Of a stretch of DNA of 64,000 nucleotides, positions 52,030 to 62,094 are shown piece after piece. The notes beneath the pieces were generated by a model. That model ran no database searches, had not been told where the DNA came from, and was given only the letters and a program-made list of their open reading frames with translations. The stretch comes from Flavobacterium cauense R2A-7 (GTDB lineage Bacteria; Bacteroidota; Bacteroidia; Flavobacteriales; Flavobacteriaceae). Location of the stretch: positions 1 through 64,000 of the forward strand of contig NZ_AVBI01000001.1 of assembly GCF_000498475.1 (NCBI RefSeq), given 5' to 3'. The translations under genes and the position numbers were made by a program. Within the stretch, counting starts at the first letter, position 1. Each line of letters starts with the position of its first letter.

Positions 52030-53280
52030 ATGGCTTATTTATTTACGTCAGAATCAGTGAGTGAAGGACATCCGGACAAAGTAGCGGATCAGATTTCAGA
52101 TGCATTAATCGATAACTTTTTGGCATTTGATGCCGATTCCAAAGTAGCATGTGAAACATTGGTAACTACAGGACAGGTAATTCTTGCCGGTGAAGTGAAA
52201 TCGAAAACCTATTTGGACGTGCAGGAAATCGCACGAGAAGTTATCAAAAAAATAGGTTATACAAAAAGTGAATACATGTTCGAGGCGAACTCATGTGGAA
52301 TTTTATCAGCGATTCACGAACAATCGGCTGATATTAACCAAGGGGTTGACCGAGCAAGTAAAGAAGAACAAGGTGCGGGCGACCAAGGTATGATGTTTGG
52401 TTATGCTACCAATGAAACGGAAAATTTCATGCCGTTAGCCTTGGATTTATCGCATGCTTTGTTAATCGAATTAGCAAATCTAAGAAGAGAAAACAACGAA
52501 ATTAAATATTTGCGTCCCGATGCAAAATCACAAGTTACTTTAGAGTATTCTGATGATAACAAACCGGTTAGAATTGACGCTATTGTAGTATCAACACAAC
52601 ATGATGATTTCGGTCCGGAAGCAGAAATGTTAGCTAAGATTAAAGCGGACATTGTTGCTATTTTAATCCCTAGAGTGAAAGCGAAATATCCGCAATATGC
52701 TCACTTATTTAACGACGACATCACTTACCACATCAACCCTACCGGAAAATTTGTAATCGGTGGACCTCACGGAGATACCGGTTTAACAGGAAGAAAGATT
52801 ATCGTGGACACTTATGGTGGAAAAGGAGCACACGGCGGTGGTGCTTTCTCCGGAAAAGACCCTTCAAAAGTAGACCGTTCTGCAGCATACGCAACACGTC
52901 ATATCGCTAAAAATTTAGTAGCAGCTGGATTGTGTGATGAAATTCTAGTACAGGTGTCCTATGCGATTGGTGTAGCAAGACCAACCTCTATCAACGTAAA
53001 CACTTACGGTACTTCTAAAGTGAACTTGACAGACGGCGAAATCAGTAAAGTAGTAGAAGGCATTTTTGACATGCGTCCGTACTTTATCGAGCAACGTTTG
53101 AAACTGAGAAATCCGATTTACAGTGAAACGGCTGCCTACGGTCACATGGGAAGAAAACCAGAAACAGTAACCAAAACGTTCCAATTGCCAAACGGCGAAC
53201 CAAAAACGGTAACGGTTGAATTGTTTACTTGGGAAAAACTGGATTATGTGGATCAAGTAAAAGCAGCTTTTGGATTGTAA
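52030..53280 (+). CDS. metK: S-adenosylmethionine synthetase
   Basis: A 416-residue enzyme that makes SAM from methionine and ATP. Signature motifs are present: [15 protein letters not shown] at the start, [16 protein letters not shown] (about residues 116-131) and [16 protein letters not shown] (about 277-292). Length is normal for Bacteroidota. It is divergent from the OsmC/methionine transcripts and has a 5' leader of about 140 bases with a SAM-II-type aptamer. Confidence 0.97.
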   Translation: MAYLFTSESVSEGHPDKVADQISDALIDNFLAFDADSKVACETLVTTGQVILAGEVKSKTYLDVQEIAREVIKKIGYTKSEYMFEANSCGILSAIHEQSADINQGVDRASKEEQGAGDQGMMFGYATNETENFMPLALDLSHALLIELANLRRENNEIKYLRPDAKSQVTLEYSDDNKPVRIDAIVVSTQHDDFGPEAEMLAKIKADIVAILIPRVKAKYPQYAHLFNDDITYHINPTGKFVIGGPHGDTGLTGRKIIVDTYGGKGAHGGGAFSGKDPSKVDRSAAYATRHIAKNLVAAGLCDEILVQVSYAIGVARPTSINVNTYGTSKVNLTDGEISKVVEGIFDMRPYFIEQRLKLRNPIYSETAAYGHMGRKPETVTKTFQLPNGEPKTVTVELFTWEKLDYVDQVKAAFGL

Positions 53281-53300
53281 TCCGAAATCGATTTAAACAT

Positions 53301-53334
53301 AAAAAAACATCCGCAAATGCGGATGTTTTTTTTT
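53301..53334. terminator. bidirectional terminator hairpin after metK
   Basis: AAAAAAACATCCGC, loop AAAT, GCGGATGTTTTTTT, between convergent metK and the outer-membrane receptor-like gene. Confidence 0.88.
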
Positions 53335-53348
53335 ATACATAATTTAAA

Positions 53349-56060
53349 TTACAATGCGTATTTCACACTCAAAATCAAATAGCGCGGCTGAACAATATAA
53401 CTCGAAAAACTGCTCGAACCACCCAGCTGATTAAAACTGCTGTCGTTGATGGATTTCGTGTCCAACAGGTTGGTTCCGGACAATTTCCATTCCCATTTAC
53501 TGTCTTTTTTCTGATACATCAAACTTGCCGTTAAGAAATCGTATTCGTTATTGGAGGTTTTAGCTTTGTTTCGGTTGTGATAGAAGGAATATTCCGAGGT
53601 AAACGAAAAAGCATCCAGGAAATAATACTCCAAGGTAACCGAAGGACTGTCTACATAAAATGTATCGCTCGAAAAATCATTCACTGTAAAATTATAAGCA
53701 AATTCCAAATTCGGGATCTTTTTATAATTTGTAGAGAAACGAGCGGTGTAATTCTGCGTAAACGATTCGGTAGTTTGAATACTTTCCTGCGTTGGCGAAT
53801 AAACACGTAAGTTATTGAACTTGCTCCAATTCAAACTTGCCCCCAACGACGCTTTGTAATAGCGTAAAAACGAACGCCCGTAGGTTCCGCTTCCGGAAAA
53901 AGTTTCATCGGCAAATGCAGAATTCATGTTCACTGAAGACGACACCTGATTCAGCCCGGTAAATAAAACTTTATTCTTCACGGCATCAACTTGTCTCGTA
54001 TAGGTAATATTCGCAAAAATATTTTCAAAATTGAACATATTGTACTTGAAATAACGCAATGAATGTACCTGAGAAAGTGAATTCTCGAGCATTCTGTTAC
54101 CACTAAACAAACTGTTATAATTTGAAAACACGTAGCCTTGAGCCAACTTGTTAATATCGGTGAAATTATTATTCAACGAGAAATTATAGGTTAACGTTTC
54201 CGCTTTTTTCAATTGCCAAAGTGCGTAGAAATCCGGCAAAACCCTATTGAACGAACGTTTATTGGAAGTTCCCAACTGCTCATCATTGGTTTGATAATTG
54301 TGTACGCTAAATCCGGGATTGAAGGTGAATTTTCCGGTGATGAATTTATAATGCAAGCCCATAAACACATCATTGAACGAATAATTTACATCATTCGTAT
54401 TCTCGGCAGCAGTCAGATCATTTTGAGTTCCGTTATCCAAAATCTGGAAAATGTTCGAGTTGAAATTCTGATACGAATATGTATTCCCCAACGTTAAATT
54501 GATATTACTTTTTGGCGTTACCATGTAGTAATAGTCGAATTTCCCGTCGATTTTATTGGTCTTCACATAACGGCTTTGGGTTAAATCATTTCGGCTTTGA
54601 CCCGACTGATATCCCGTAAGCAAAAAGGGCTGATTCGCGAGATTCGCATTGTAAAACGGATCTTCATCCTGATACAAATGCTGCATTTCGAACGCAAACA
54701 CGTTTTTATCATTCAGCGTATAGTAATAATTTATATTCTGATTGAACGAAAAAGGATTCTGCTTTTTATTCGTATAAATATCATCCAACAAACTAGAGAA
54801 AACCCCTGATCTTTCTTTCTGATCCGACAGTTTCAGTAAAGCATCATAATCGAAATGCACTTTTTCCGACGGCACATAACTCGAACTCAGTTTAAACAAT
54901 CCTAACGATGATTTCTGATGGGAAACATCCTGACGTGTTTCATTGATCACTACAGAAGTTCCGTCGGGCAAACGGTCGGTTCGTGTAGATTTTGAATTGG
55001 TTTCGATATCAGTCACATTGGAAGAGAAAATTCCGAATCCGCTTAAAGTCCATGCTTTTGAAGGATTATAACTGAAATTTGCCGCTCCGAATTTAGTATC
55101 AATTTCTTTCGCCTGATTGTTACGAAGTCCTAAAATTCCCAAATCATTTGAGGACACATTGAAATTGGAACCGCCTTTTTTCATCATGTTTTTAAAACCA
55201 CCGGTAAACTTGAAGTAATCCTGCATCGTTAAAGGCAACTCTCCAATATTATTGCGGTTTCCGATGACATTTAAACTGTATTTCGGACTGTAATAAAAGA
55301 GTTTCGGATTGACAATATAGCGTTCATCCGTATGCCCTACGCCAATTCCGGCCGTCATATCCCCAAACCAAAAGTTCTTTTTCCCTTCTTTCAGTTTGAT
55401 GTTAATCGCTACGTTCTCTTCGTTGTTTTCAAGACCTTTCAAATTGGTTACTTCATTGTAGTTTCGAAGCACCTGAATTTTATCCAATGCATCGGCTGGA
55501 ATGTTTTTGGTGGCAATTTTGGTATCCCCATCAAAGAAATCTTTCCCTTCCACCATCACTTTCTGCACCTTTTTCCCTTCCACCTGGATTTCGCCGTCTT
55601 TATTGACTTCTACTCCGGGAAGTTTTTTCAATACGTCTTCCAGCTTGCGCTCGGTACCGTTTCTAAAAGAATCCGAATTGTAAATAATGGTATCACCACT
55701 GATGGAAACCGGCATTTCTTTTACAATTTCAATTTCCTTCAGCAAGGTTCCTTCTTTCAGAACAATATTTTTTACGATATTTTCTGTTGTGGTTTTAATT
55801 GTTGTTGTATAGGGCTGAAAACCAACATAACTTACCTTAACCTCGTAAGTCGAATTGGCATTCAGAGAAATCTGAAACCGACCTTTATCGTTCGTAATCG
55901 AATAACCGTCCATGGCTTTTGTTGCCTGATTAACAGCCATAATATTGGCCATTTCCAGAGCCACACCGGTGGTATCTTTGATAACGCCTTCAAACTTCAC
56001 ATTTTGTGAAAAGCCTATGGTCGTAACCATAAACAGCACAACAAAAAATATATTTTTCAT
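53349..56060 (-). CDS. TonB-dependent receptor-like outer membrane beta-barrel protein
   Basis: A 903-residue outer-membrane protein: signal peptide (TTIGFSQ), a carboxypeptidase-regulatory-like beta-sandwich (about 22-110), a plug-like domain (about 125-230, LEDVLKKLPGVEVNKDGEIQVEGKKVQKVMVEGKDFF) and a long beta-barrel. It belongs to the Bacteroidota group usually paired with a GLPGLI protein, as here (next gene upstream, 37 bases). It probably imports or exports a substrate with TonB energy; the substrate is unknown. Confidence 0.85.
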   Translation of the reverse strand: MKNIFFVVLFMVTTIGFSQNVKFEGVIKDTTGVALEMANIMAVNQATKAMDGYSITNDKGRFQISLNANSTYEVKVSYVGFQPYTTTIKTTTENIVKNIVLKEGTLLKEIEIVKEMPVSISGDTIIYNSDSFRNGTERKLEDVLKKLPGVEVNKDGEIQVEGKKVQKVMVEGKDFFDGDTKIATKNIPADALDKIQVLRNYNEVTNLKGLENNEENVAINIKLKEGKKNFWFGDMTAGIGVGHTDERYIVNPKLFYYSPKYSLNVIGNRNNIGELPLTMQDYFKFTGGFKNMMKKGGSNFNVSSNDLGILGLRNNQAKEIDTKFGAANFSYNPSKAWTLSGFGIFSSNVTDIETNSKSTRTDRLPDGTSVVINETRQDVSHQKSSLGLFKLSSSYVPSEKVHFDYDALLKLSDQKERSGVFSSLLDDIYTNKKQNPFSFNQNINYYYTLNDKNVFAFEMQHLYQDEDPFYNANLANQPFLLTGYQSGQSRNDLTQSRYVKTNKIDGKFDYYYMVTPKSNINLTLGNTYSYQNFNSNIFQILDNGTQNDLTAAENTNDVNYSFNDVFMGLHYKFITGKFTFNPGFSVHNYQTNDEQLGTSNKRSFNRVLPDFYALWQLKKAETLTYNFSLNNNFTDINKLAQGYVFSNYNSLFSGNRMLENSLSQVHSLRYFKYNMFNFENIFANITYTRQVDAVKNKVLFTGLNQVSSSVNMNSAFADETFSGSGTYGRSFLRYYKASLGASLNWSKFNNLRVYSPTQESIQTTESFTQNYTARFSTNYKKIPNLEFAYNFTVNDFSSDTFYVDSPSVTLEYYFLDAFSFTSEYSFYHNRNKAKTSNNEYDFLTASLMYQKKDSKWEWKLSGTNLLDTKSINDSSFNQLGGSSSFSSYIVQPRYLILSVKYAL

Positions 56061-56097
56061 AAATGAAATGGGAATAAAATAAGTTTTTTCGAATTAA

Positions 56098-56985
56098 TTA
56101 ATGTCCCATTCTCATTCCCCCTCTGTTTCCGCCTTGCGATTGGAATTGCTCCTGCATTTCCTGCATTTTTTTTACAACGATTTCATCATACTCTTTCTGT
56201 TTGACTACTTTACCGTTTTTAGGCGCTTTAATTTCCACTTTATCTTTTGTATTCATCACCAATTTCGAACACATTACCACGGTTTTTCCGTCGTTAACTT
56301 CCAAAATCAGTCCCGGTAAACCCCAGTAACTTTCAGGACCTTGACTGATTGGAATTTCCGGTGTATACCAAGCGGTAATCTCAATTTCCTTCGGCATATC
56401 GAAATCCGTCATGAAATTGGTTCTTTTTTCTTTGCCTTCTTCGCCTTTTTTAGCTGCATCTTCTTTTTTCGGACGTGCATTTCTGAAATCGGAAGCACTT
56501 ACCGGTTTTATTGCAGTCGCTTTAAAACAAGTATAATCACCAATTTTTTTGGTTTCACTGCCCAATTTCCAAGCCAATTTCGGCAGGGAATCCACCACCA
56601 AAAATTCTTTGCTCATAAATTCTTTATCCACGGTATAGGTTTTATCCTTAACGTTTTTGTAATAGGTTCCCCCACCGCCCATCATGGAACTCATCATACG
56701 AAATCCGCCACCGTTTTGCCCGGGAGCATCTAATTTCTCTTCCTCCTTGTAAATCGAACTGGTTTTATCAAAATTAAGTATGAATGTTTTTTCAAACATT
56801 TTTTTCATACGTTCTTCAATCATTTTTCGCATTTCAGGCGTTACATCTTTATTACCATCCATACGCGATTTGAAATCGGCAGTACTGGTTTTGGATTCAT
56901 AAACTGCCATCCCTTGAAAATCTTGGGCAAATGAGGTTAATGAAGTACAAAAAAACACCATTAATGCTATTGAAATTTTTTTCAT
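56098..56985 (-). CDS. GLPGLI family protein
   Basis: A 295-residue secreted protein with a signal peptide (LTSFAQ) and the family motif, here YWGLPGLILEVNDG (about residues 217-230). The first half has a Met/Gly-rich stretch (MMSSMMGGGG) and the C-terminus is Gly/Arg/Met-rich. GLPGLI proteins of Bacteroidota are of unknown function and typically precede a receptor-like beta-barrel gene, as seen here. Confidence 0.9.
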   Translation of the reverse strand: MKKISIALMVFFCTSLTSFAQDFQGMAVYESKTSTADFKSRMDGNKDVTPEMRKMIEERMKKMFEKTFILNFDKTSSIYKEEEKLDAPGQNGGGFRMMSSMMGGGGTYYKNVKDKTYTVDKEFMSKEFLVVDSLPKLAWKLGSETKKIGDYTCFKATAIKPVSASDFRNARPKKEDAAKKGEEGKEKRTNFMTDFDMPKEIEITAWYTPEIPISQGPESYWGLPGLILEVNDGKTVVMCSKLVMNTKDKVEIKAPKNGKVVKQKEYDEIVVKKMQEMQEQFQSQGGNRGGMRMGH

Positions 56986-57099
56986 GATTTTATAAGTTAG
57001 TTACAAGACTATATAAGACGATTGAAAACGTTTTTTGTTACAAAAATATTCTTCTTAGACTACTGTTTTTGTAAAAGGTTTATTCGTAATTTGGCTTTT

Positions 57100-57891
57100 A
57101 TGCAAAATTTAATACAGCTGTTATTTCTTTTCACCTTTTGTTTCGGTTTTGGCCAACAAAAAAGTATTGGAGTTACGCCTCTGGAAACTCAAAAAACACA
57201 AGCCCAATATTTTATTGGCAGAGATGCTTTTGGAAACAATTACACCCTTTATGACAATGTATTCCGAAAAGAAAACCGTCAAACCAAACTGGAATATAAA
57301 AACATTGCTTTAGGAAAAATTGAGCGGGTGGATTTACAAAATCCGCTTCAGACGGTAGTGTTCTACAAAACGATGAATGCCGTTGTACTGTTAGACAATC
57401 AGTTGAATGAAACGATTCGGATTAATTTCACCGAAACCAATCCTGAACTAATACCACATTGGGTTGGCTTGGCTTCTCAAAACCGACTTTGGCTATTCGA
57501 TTTGGCTTCGCAGAAATTAGGTCTTTACGATTATCAGAAAAAAACATTCCATCCCATATCCGTCGTTTTTGAACTTCCAATTGTCTATGCGCAATCGGAT
57601 TACAATTATTTTTACTGGACAAACAAAGAACAACAACTGATGGCCGCCAATGTATATGGGAAAGTGAATTTTTTAGGAATGGTTGCTGATTACGAACAAA
57701 TGCAAATAATTTCTTCTAAACAAATCCTGTTAAAAAAAGGCGATACTTTAAGCGTTTATGATTTGGAAAAAGAAACTTCGCAAATCATAACGATTCCCGA
57801 AAAAAGCTTTCAAAGTTTTTATTATAAAGAACAAATTTTATCTATTTTTACCGACAACGAAATCAGGAATTATAAAATCTTTTTACCATAA
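57100..57891 (+). CDS. secreted or periplasmic protein of unknown function
   Basis: A 263-residue protein with a Sec signal peptide (CFGFGQQ) and a beta-rich body resembling a small propeller (GRDAFGNNYTLYDNVF, LWLFDLASQKLGLYDYQ, LKKGDTLSVYDLEKE). No named family recognised. The frame opens at 57022, but the ATG at 57100 begins the signal peptide. Its stop overlaps the ATG of the deoxynucleoside kinase gene (TAATG), so the two are translated together; this pairing may hint at a shared, unknown role or only at convenience. Confidence 0.7.
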   Translation: MQNLIQLLFLFTFCFGFGQQKSIGVTPLETQKTQAQYFIGRDAFGNNYTLYDNVFRKENRQTKLEYKNIALGKIERVDLQNPLQTVVFYKTMNAVVLLDNQLNETIRINFTETNPELIPHWVGLASQNRLWLFDLASQKLGLYDYQKKTFHPISVVFELPIVYAQSDYNYFYWTNKEQQLMAANVYGKVNFLGMVADYEQMQIISSKQILLKKGDTLSVYDLEKETSQIITIPEKSFQSFYYKEQILSIFTDNEIRNYKIFLP

Positions 57892-58505
57892 TGCATATAG
57901 CTGTAGCAGGAAACATTGGCGCCGGAAAAACCACTTTAACCCGACTTCTATCCAAACATTTCAAATGGGAACCGCATTTTGAAGATGTGGTGGACAATCC
58001 GTATCTTGACGATTTTTACCATTCGATGGACCGTTGGTCATTTAATTTGCAGATCTACTTCCTGAACAGCCGTTTCCGTCAGGTGTTGCAGATTCGCGAA
58101 AGCGGAAAAAAAATTATTCAGGACCGAACGATTTATGAAGATGCCCACATTTTCGCTCCCAATCTACATACTATGGGATTGATGAGTAATCGTGACTTCG
58201 AAAATTATTCATCCTTGTTCGAATTGATGGAAAATTTGGTAGGCGCTCCGGATTTATTGATTTATCTGAGAAGTTCCATCCCAAATTTGGTTTCACAGAT
58301 TCACAAACGCGGTCGCGACTATGAAAATACCATCTCCATTGAATATTTGAGCCGATTGAACGAACGTTATGAAGCTTGGGTTCAAACCTACAACAAAGGG
58401 AAACTGCTCATTATCGACGTAGACAACATTAATTTTGTGGACAATCCGGAAGATCTGGGAATGATCATCAACCGCATCGATGCCGAAATAAACGGCTTAT
58501 TTTAA
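57891..58505 (+). CDS. deoxynucleoside kinase
   Basis: A 204-residue kinase of the dNK/dGK/dAK family. The P-loop is GNIGAGKTTL (residues 7-16); RTIYEDAHIFA has the conserved Glu/Arg region, and ERYEAW with the preceding KRGRDYE forms the lid. It phosphorylates salvaged deoxynucleosides; the base preference cannot be read from sequence. Confidence 0.88.
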   Translation: MHIAVAGNIGAGKTTLTRLLSKHFKWEPHFEDVVDNPYLDDFYHSMDRWSFNLQIYFLNSRFRQVLQIRESGKKIIQDRTIYEDAHIFAPNLHTMGLMSNRDFENYSSLFELMENLVGAPDLLIYLRSSIPNLVSQIHKRGRDYENTISIEYLSRLNERYEAWVQTYNKGKLLIIDVDNINFVDNPEDLGMIINRIDAEINGLF

Positions 58506-58512
58506 AGCATAC

Positions 58513-58543
58513 AATCCCGATGAAATCATCGGGATTTTTTTTT
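58513..58543 (+). terminator. terminator after the deoxynucleoside kinase
   Basis: AATCCCGATG, loop AAAT, CATCGGGATT, then a T run. The stem has the same sequence as the pheA attenuator terminator. Confidence 0.85.
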
Positions 58544-58566
58544 ATCTTTAAATAAATTCCAAAACT

Positions 58567-58959
58567 ATGCTTCTTTTAAAACGGTTCAAATGGATTTGCT
58601 GTATACTTACGACAAGTATTTTGATGGGAAGTTGCCATGTTTATGAAAAAATCCCATCGGACATTGAAAAAGCAACAGCCTCCAATATGCGGGTTAAAAT
58701 AACCATGACCGACAACCAAAAGTATTTTTTTAAGAAAATTGAAAAAACAGACAGCCTCTATTATGGCGTTGAAGAAGTCGGATTGGATGTAATCAAAAAA
58801 CCGCTTAAAAAAGAAGACATTAAAAAACTCCAAATCATCAACAAACCCAAGTCCAGATTTTTAACCGTTGCAGGCATTACCATTCCAATCGCCATACTTG
58901 TAATGTTGATAAGCTCCAACAGCTGGAGCTCAGGCGCCGGACCTGTGGGCGGTTTTTAA
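58567..58959 (+). CDS. small lipoprotein of unknown function
   Basis: A 130-residue lipoprotein: lipobox around Cys23 (LMGSCHVYEK), a basic beta-rich middle (MRVKITMTDNQKYFFKKIEKTDS) and a hydrophobic segment near the C-terminus (about residues 102-117) followed by a Gly-rich tail. Similar small proteins occur in Flavobacteriaceae. It is convergent with the beta-mannosidase gene with no gap. Confidence 0.65.
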   Translation: MLLLKRFKWICCILTTSILMGSCHVYEKIPSDIEKATASNMRVKITMTDNQKYFFKKIEKTDSLYYGVEEVGLDVIKKPLKKEDIKKLQIINKPKSRFLTVAGITIPIAILVMLISSNSWSSGAGPVGGF

Positions 58960-58960
58960 A

Positions 58961-61426
58961 TCAATAATACAGACTTTTAATTACTATTTCCGACGTTTTT
59001 CCTTCGAAATGAATTTTCCTTTTCTCACCCGGAAGCAGATCGAAATAATTATCGCTGAAATGTGTCCCTTCAGAACTTAAAAAAACATTCTTTACCAAAA
59101 TATCGGTTGATACTTCAAGAGTATTTTCATCTAAATGCTTAACCATGATTTTCGGTCGTTTCAGTTCCAAATCTTTCGGTTTTTCAAAATAAAACAAGGT
59201 TGATTTTACATCCGAATCGGAAAAAACAAACTTCACGGAAAGCACGGTCTGTTTGGAATTGAACTTTTCAAACATTTTTTTATCCATCGTATAATACACT
59301 TTTGCTGTATTTTCCGCTACCTGAATTTCCGAAGCCGATTGCCACAGTATTTTACCTTCAAAATCCAGAAGTTGCAGCACTAATTTTCCTTTTTTGGACG
59401 ATACTTCATCACTGATTACATAGACTTTATACTGATTTTCTTCTACGGCAACCGAAACTAATACATTCTCAAAACTACGTTTCGCCTGATAATGAAACGC
59501 TTTCCAAGTGCCAAAATAATCCACCGAACTCCAAGAGGTTACCGGCCAACAATCGTTGAGTTGCCAATACAAAGTCCCCATGCAATAAGGCTTTGCTTGT
59601 CGATGAGCTTCAATGGCAGTTTTCATTCCTTCCGCTTGCAGCAATTGCGAAACATAGATGAAATCTTCAAAATTGGTCGGAAATTTATAGTCACGCTCCA
59701 TATAGGTTTGAATGGTCTGATAGCCCGTTGGATGTTTCTGATGGTTTTTTACGACATCCGATTGCAAATTCAAATCGCTTTCATTGGCAAAACTCCGTAA
59801 GGTTTCCAAATCCGGCATGCCCTGAAAACCGTATTCCGACATGAATCGTCCGACTTTCTTCGTATACATTTCAAACGGTTCCATGCCCCACCAAACACCC
59901 CAATAATGCGAATCGCCCTGCAGCAGACTTTCTTTTCTTCCCCACCCGATTGATGGTGATGAAGGCCAGTAACTATTTTTTTCTTTCGACAAAAGACTGT
60001 TTAAGGTTTTCGGAATCAGTTCGTGAAACAGCTTTTCATAGTCGCTCCATATTTTTGTGGAATCGACTGCCGAATAGTTGTATTGTTTCTGCCAACCCCA
60101 ATTGTGCCAGCCTTCATCGCTCTCATTGTTCCCGCACCAAAGCGCTACACTCGGATGATTTTGCAGACGATTTACATTATCGACAACTTCCTGTTTTACA
60201 TTCTCCAAAAAAGCATCGTCTCCCGGATACATCGCACAGGCAAACATGAAATCCTGCCAAACCAGAATACCTTTTTTATCACATTCCTCATAAAAAGCAT
60301 CATCGGCATACACGCCACCACCCCAAACGCGAAGCATGTTCATATTCGCATCCACGGCATTTTTTACAATACTTTTATAAACAGAATCCTTTGCTTTCGG
60401 AAGAAAACTATCGGGTGGAATATAATTCGCGCCTTTCATAAACACCGGAACACCGTTGAGTTTAAAATAAAAGCTTTTCCCGACCTTGTCCATTTCCTGA
60501 ACCAATTCGACAGTTCGCAACCCAATGTTCATTTCTTTCTTATCCGAATTTCCTTTGGCATCCGAAAGTGAAATCGCAAACGGATACAAATACGCTTCTC
60601 CTAAACCGTTACACCACCACCGTTTCGGTTTTTTGATTTCATAATCGATTTTCAGTTGATTTTTACCTTTTTTAAGCGAATAGGTTTCCGATTTGTCATT
60701 GACTTTCAGTTGGTATTTTCCGGATTGCTGACAATGTACTTCCGTTGTAAAAACCAATTTTGCTACTTCATCCGACAGTAGTTTCTGTTCGTATTTTACA
60801 TTTTCGATTGTAACCGAATTCCAGAAATTAAGCTTTACTTTTTTCCAAATACCCGCCGTTACGAATCGTGGCCCCCAATCCCAACCGTAGTGGTATTGCG
60901 CTTTTCGGGTAAATATTTTCTCATCGCCGGGTAATGTATAATTCAGTTTTTTTGCTGCTTCCTTTCCTTTTTTAACTGCCGATTGAAAAACAACCGTCAA
61001 TTTATTTTGTCCGACTTTCAGCTGATTTTTAACATCGATTTTCCAGATTCGGAACATATTATCCGCTTTCAAAACTGATTTCCCGTTGAGAAAAACTTCG
61101 GCATAGGTATCCAAACCGTCAAATTGTAATTCGACAGTGTCGCTTTTCAGTTCTTTGGCGGAAACAGTAAAAGTTGTCTCATATTCCCAAGCCTCGTTTT
61201 CAATCCACTGCAGTTGTTTTTCATTCGCTCCGAAAAAAGGATTTGGAATTACGTTATTATTGAACAAATCCGTATGCACCGTTCCAGGAACAGAAGCCGG
61301 AAGCCATTGTACATCGCCTTTTTTTCTGAAAATCCAGTGTTCCTTTCCCAAATTTCGATCCGAATTCTGAGCCAGAACCAATAACGGTAAACAGAAAATC
61401 ATCAGGAATTTCAAAAAAATTTTCAT
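58961..61426 (-). CDS. glycoside hydrolase family 2 beta-mannosidase
   Basis: An 821-residue exported enzyme (signal peptide ending LVLAQ). The GH2 sugar-binding sandwich (about 25-180), Ig-like domain (about 185-290) and TIM barrel (about 295-620) are in order. The acid/base Glu is in WCGNNESDEGW and the nucleophile Glu in FMSEYGFQGMP. KAQYHYGWDWGPRFVTAGIW and TLYWQLNDCWPVTSWSSVDYFG are typical of beta-mannosidases. It would release mannose from N-glycan cores or mannans. It overlaps cutC by one base. Confidence 0.92.
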   Translation of the reverse strand: MKIFLKFLMIFCLPLLVLAQNSDRNLGKEHWIFRKKGDVQWLPASVPGTVHTDLFNNNVIPNPFFGANEKQLQWIENEAWEYETTFTVSAKELKSDTVELQFDGLDTYAEVFLNGKSVLKADNMFRIWKIDVKNQLKVGQNKLTVVFQSAVKKGKEAAKKLNYTLPGDEKIFTRKAQYHYGWDWGPRFVTAGIWKKVKLNFWNSVTIENVKYEQKLLSDEVAKLVFTTEVHCQQSGKYQLKVNDKSETYSLKKGKNQLKIDYEIKKPKRWWCNGLGEAYLYPFAISLSDAKGNSDKKEMNIGLRTVELVQEMDKVGKSFYFKLNGVPVFMKGANYIPPDSFLPKAKDSVYKSIVKNAVDANMNMLRVWGGGVYADDAFYEECDKKGILVWQDFMFACAMYPGDDAFLENVKQEVVDNVNRLQNHPSVALWCGNNESDEGWHNWGWQKQYNYSAVDSTKIWSDYEKLFHELIPKTLNSLLSKEKNSYWPSSPSIGWGRKESLLQGDSHYWGVWWGMEPFEMYTKKVGRFMSEYGFQGMPDLETLRSFANESDLNLQSDVVKNHQKHPTGYQTIQTYMERDYKFPTNFEDFIYVSQLLQAEGMKTAIEAHRQAKPYCMGTLYWQLNDCWPVTSWSSVDYFGTWKAFHYQAKRSFENVLVSVAVEENQYKVYVISDEVSSKKGKLVLQLLDFEGKILWQSASEIQVAENTAKVYYTMDKKMFEKFNSKQTVLSVKFVFSDSDVKSTLFYFEKPKDLELKRPKIMVKHLDENTLEVSTDILVKNVFLSSEGTHFSDNYFDLLPGEKRKIHFEGKTSEIVIKSLYY

Positions 61427-62094
61427 TACAATAAATTTGATTTCAACATTTTAACCTCATCAATATTAGCGGTTTCACTTCCGTCAGTTATCGCAGAAGA
61501 ATGATAAAAACCGGCGTTGGTTTGTTTTTGAATCAGATTGATATTTGTCGAGCGCAATCCACCACCGGGCATAATGGTAATGCGGTTGTTTGCTTTTTCC
61601 ACCAATTGTTGCAAAACCGTAATACCTTCCACCACGTTCGGCATGGTTCCGGATGTCAGAATGGTCGAAAATCCACATTGGATAACATTCTCCAATGAAA
61701 GTAAAATATCGGTCACGGCATCGAATGCCCTGTGAAACGTACACGGCAAAGGTTTCGCCATGGCAACTAATTCCGAATTCTGTTTCGTATTTATCGTTCG
61801 GTCATGGTTTAAAATTCCAAAAACAAAACCATTGACACCCAATGTTTTAAATTGCTGAATTTCTTTTTTCATCATTTGGAATTCCTCTTCCGAATACACA
61901 AAATTGCCGCCCCGAGGACGAATCATCACATATAAAGGAATTGTTATTTGTTCACGGATTTCACGGGTAATCTCAAAATCGGGTGTGGTTCCGCCTTCTT
62001 TTATATTATCGCAAAGTTCCACTCTGTCGGCTCCGCCTTGCTGAGCAATTAGTGCCGATTCGGAATTAAAACAAGCTATTTCTAATTTTCCCAT
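61426..62094 (-). CDS. cutC: CutC family protein
   Basis: A 222-residue TIM-barrel protein of the CutC family: LEIACFNSESALIAQQGGADRVELCDN at the start, MIRPRGGNFVYSEEE and ITIMPGGGLRSTNI. It was named for copper homeostasis in E. coli, but the copper role is disputed. Here it is coupled on both sides by TAATG overlaps to a beta-mannosidase and a glycosylasparaginase, which suggests a role in glycan metabolism. Confidence 0.9.
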   Translation of the reverse strand: MGKLEIACFNSESALIAQQGGADRVELCDNIKEGGTTPDFEITREIREQITIPLYVMIRPRGGNFVYSEEEFQMMKKEIQQFKTLGVNGFVFGILNHDRTINTKQNSELVAMAKPLPCTFHRAFDAVTDILLSLENVIQCGFSTILTSGTMPNVVEGITVLQQLVEKANNRITIMPGGGLRSTNINLIQKQTNAGFYHSSAITDGSETANIDEVKMLKSNLL

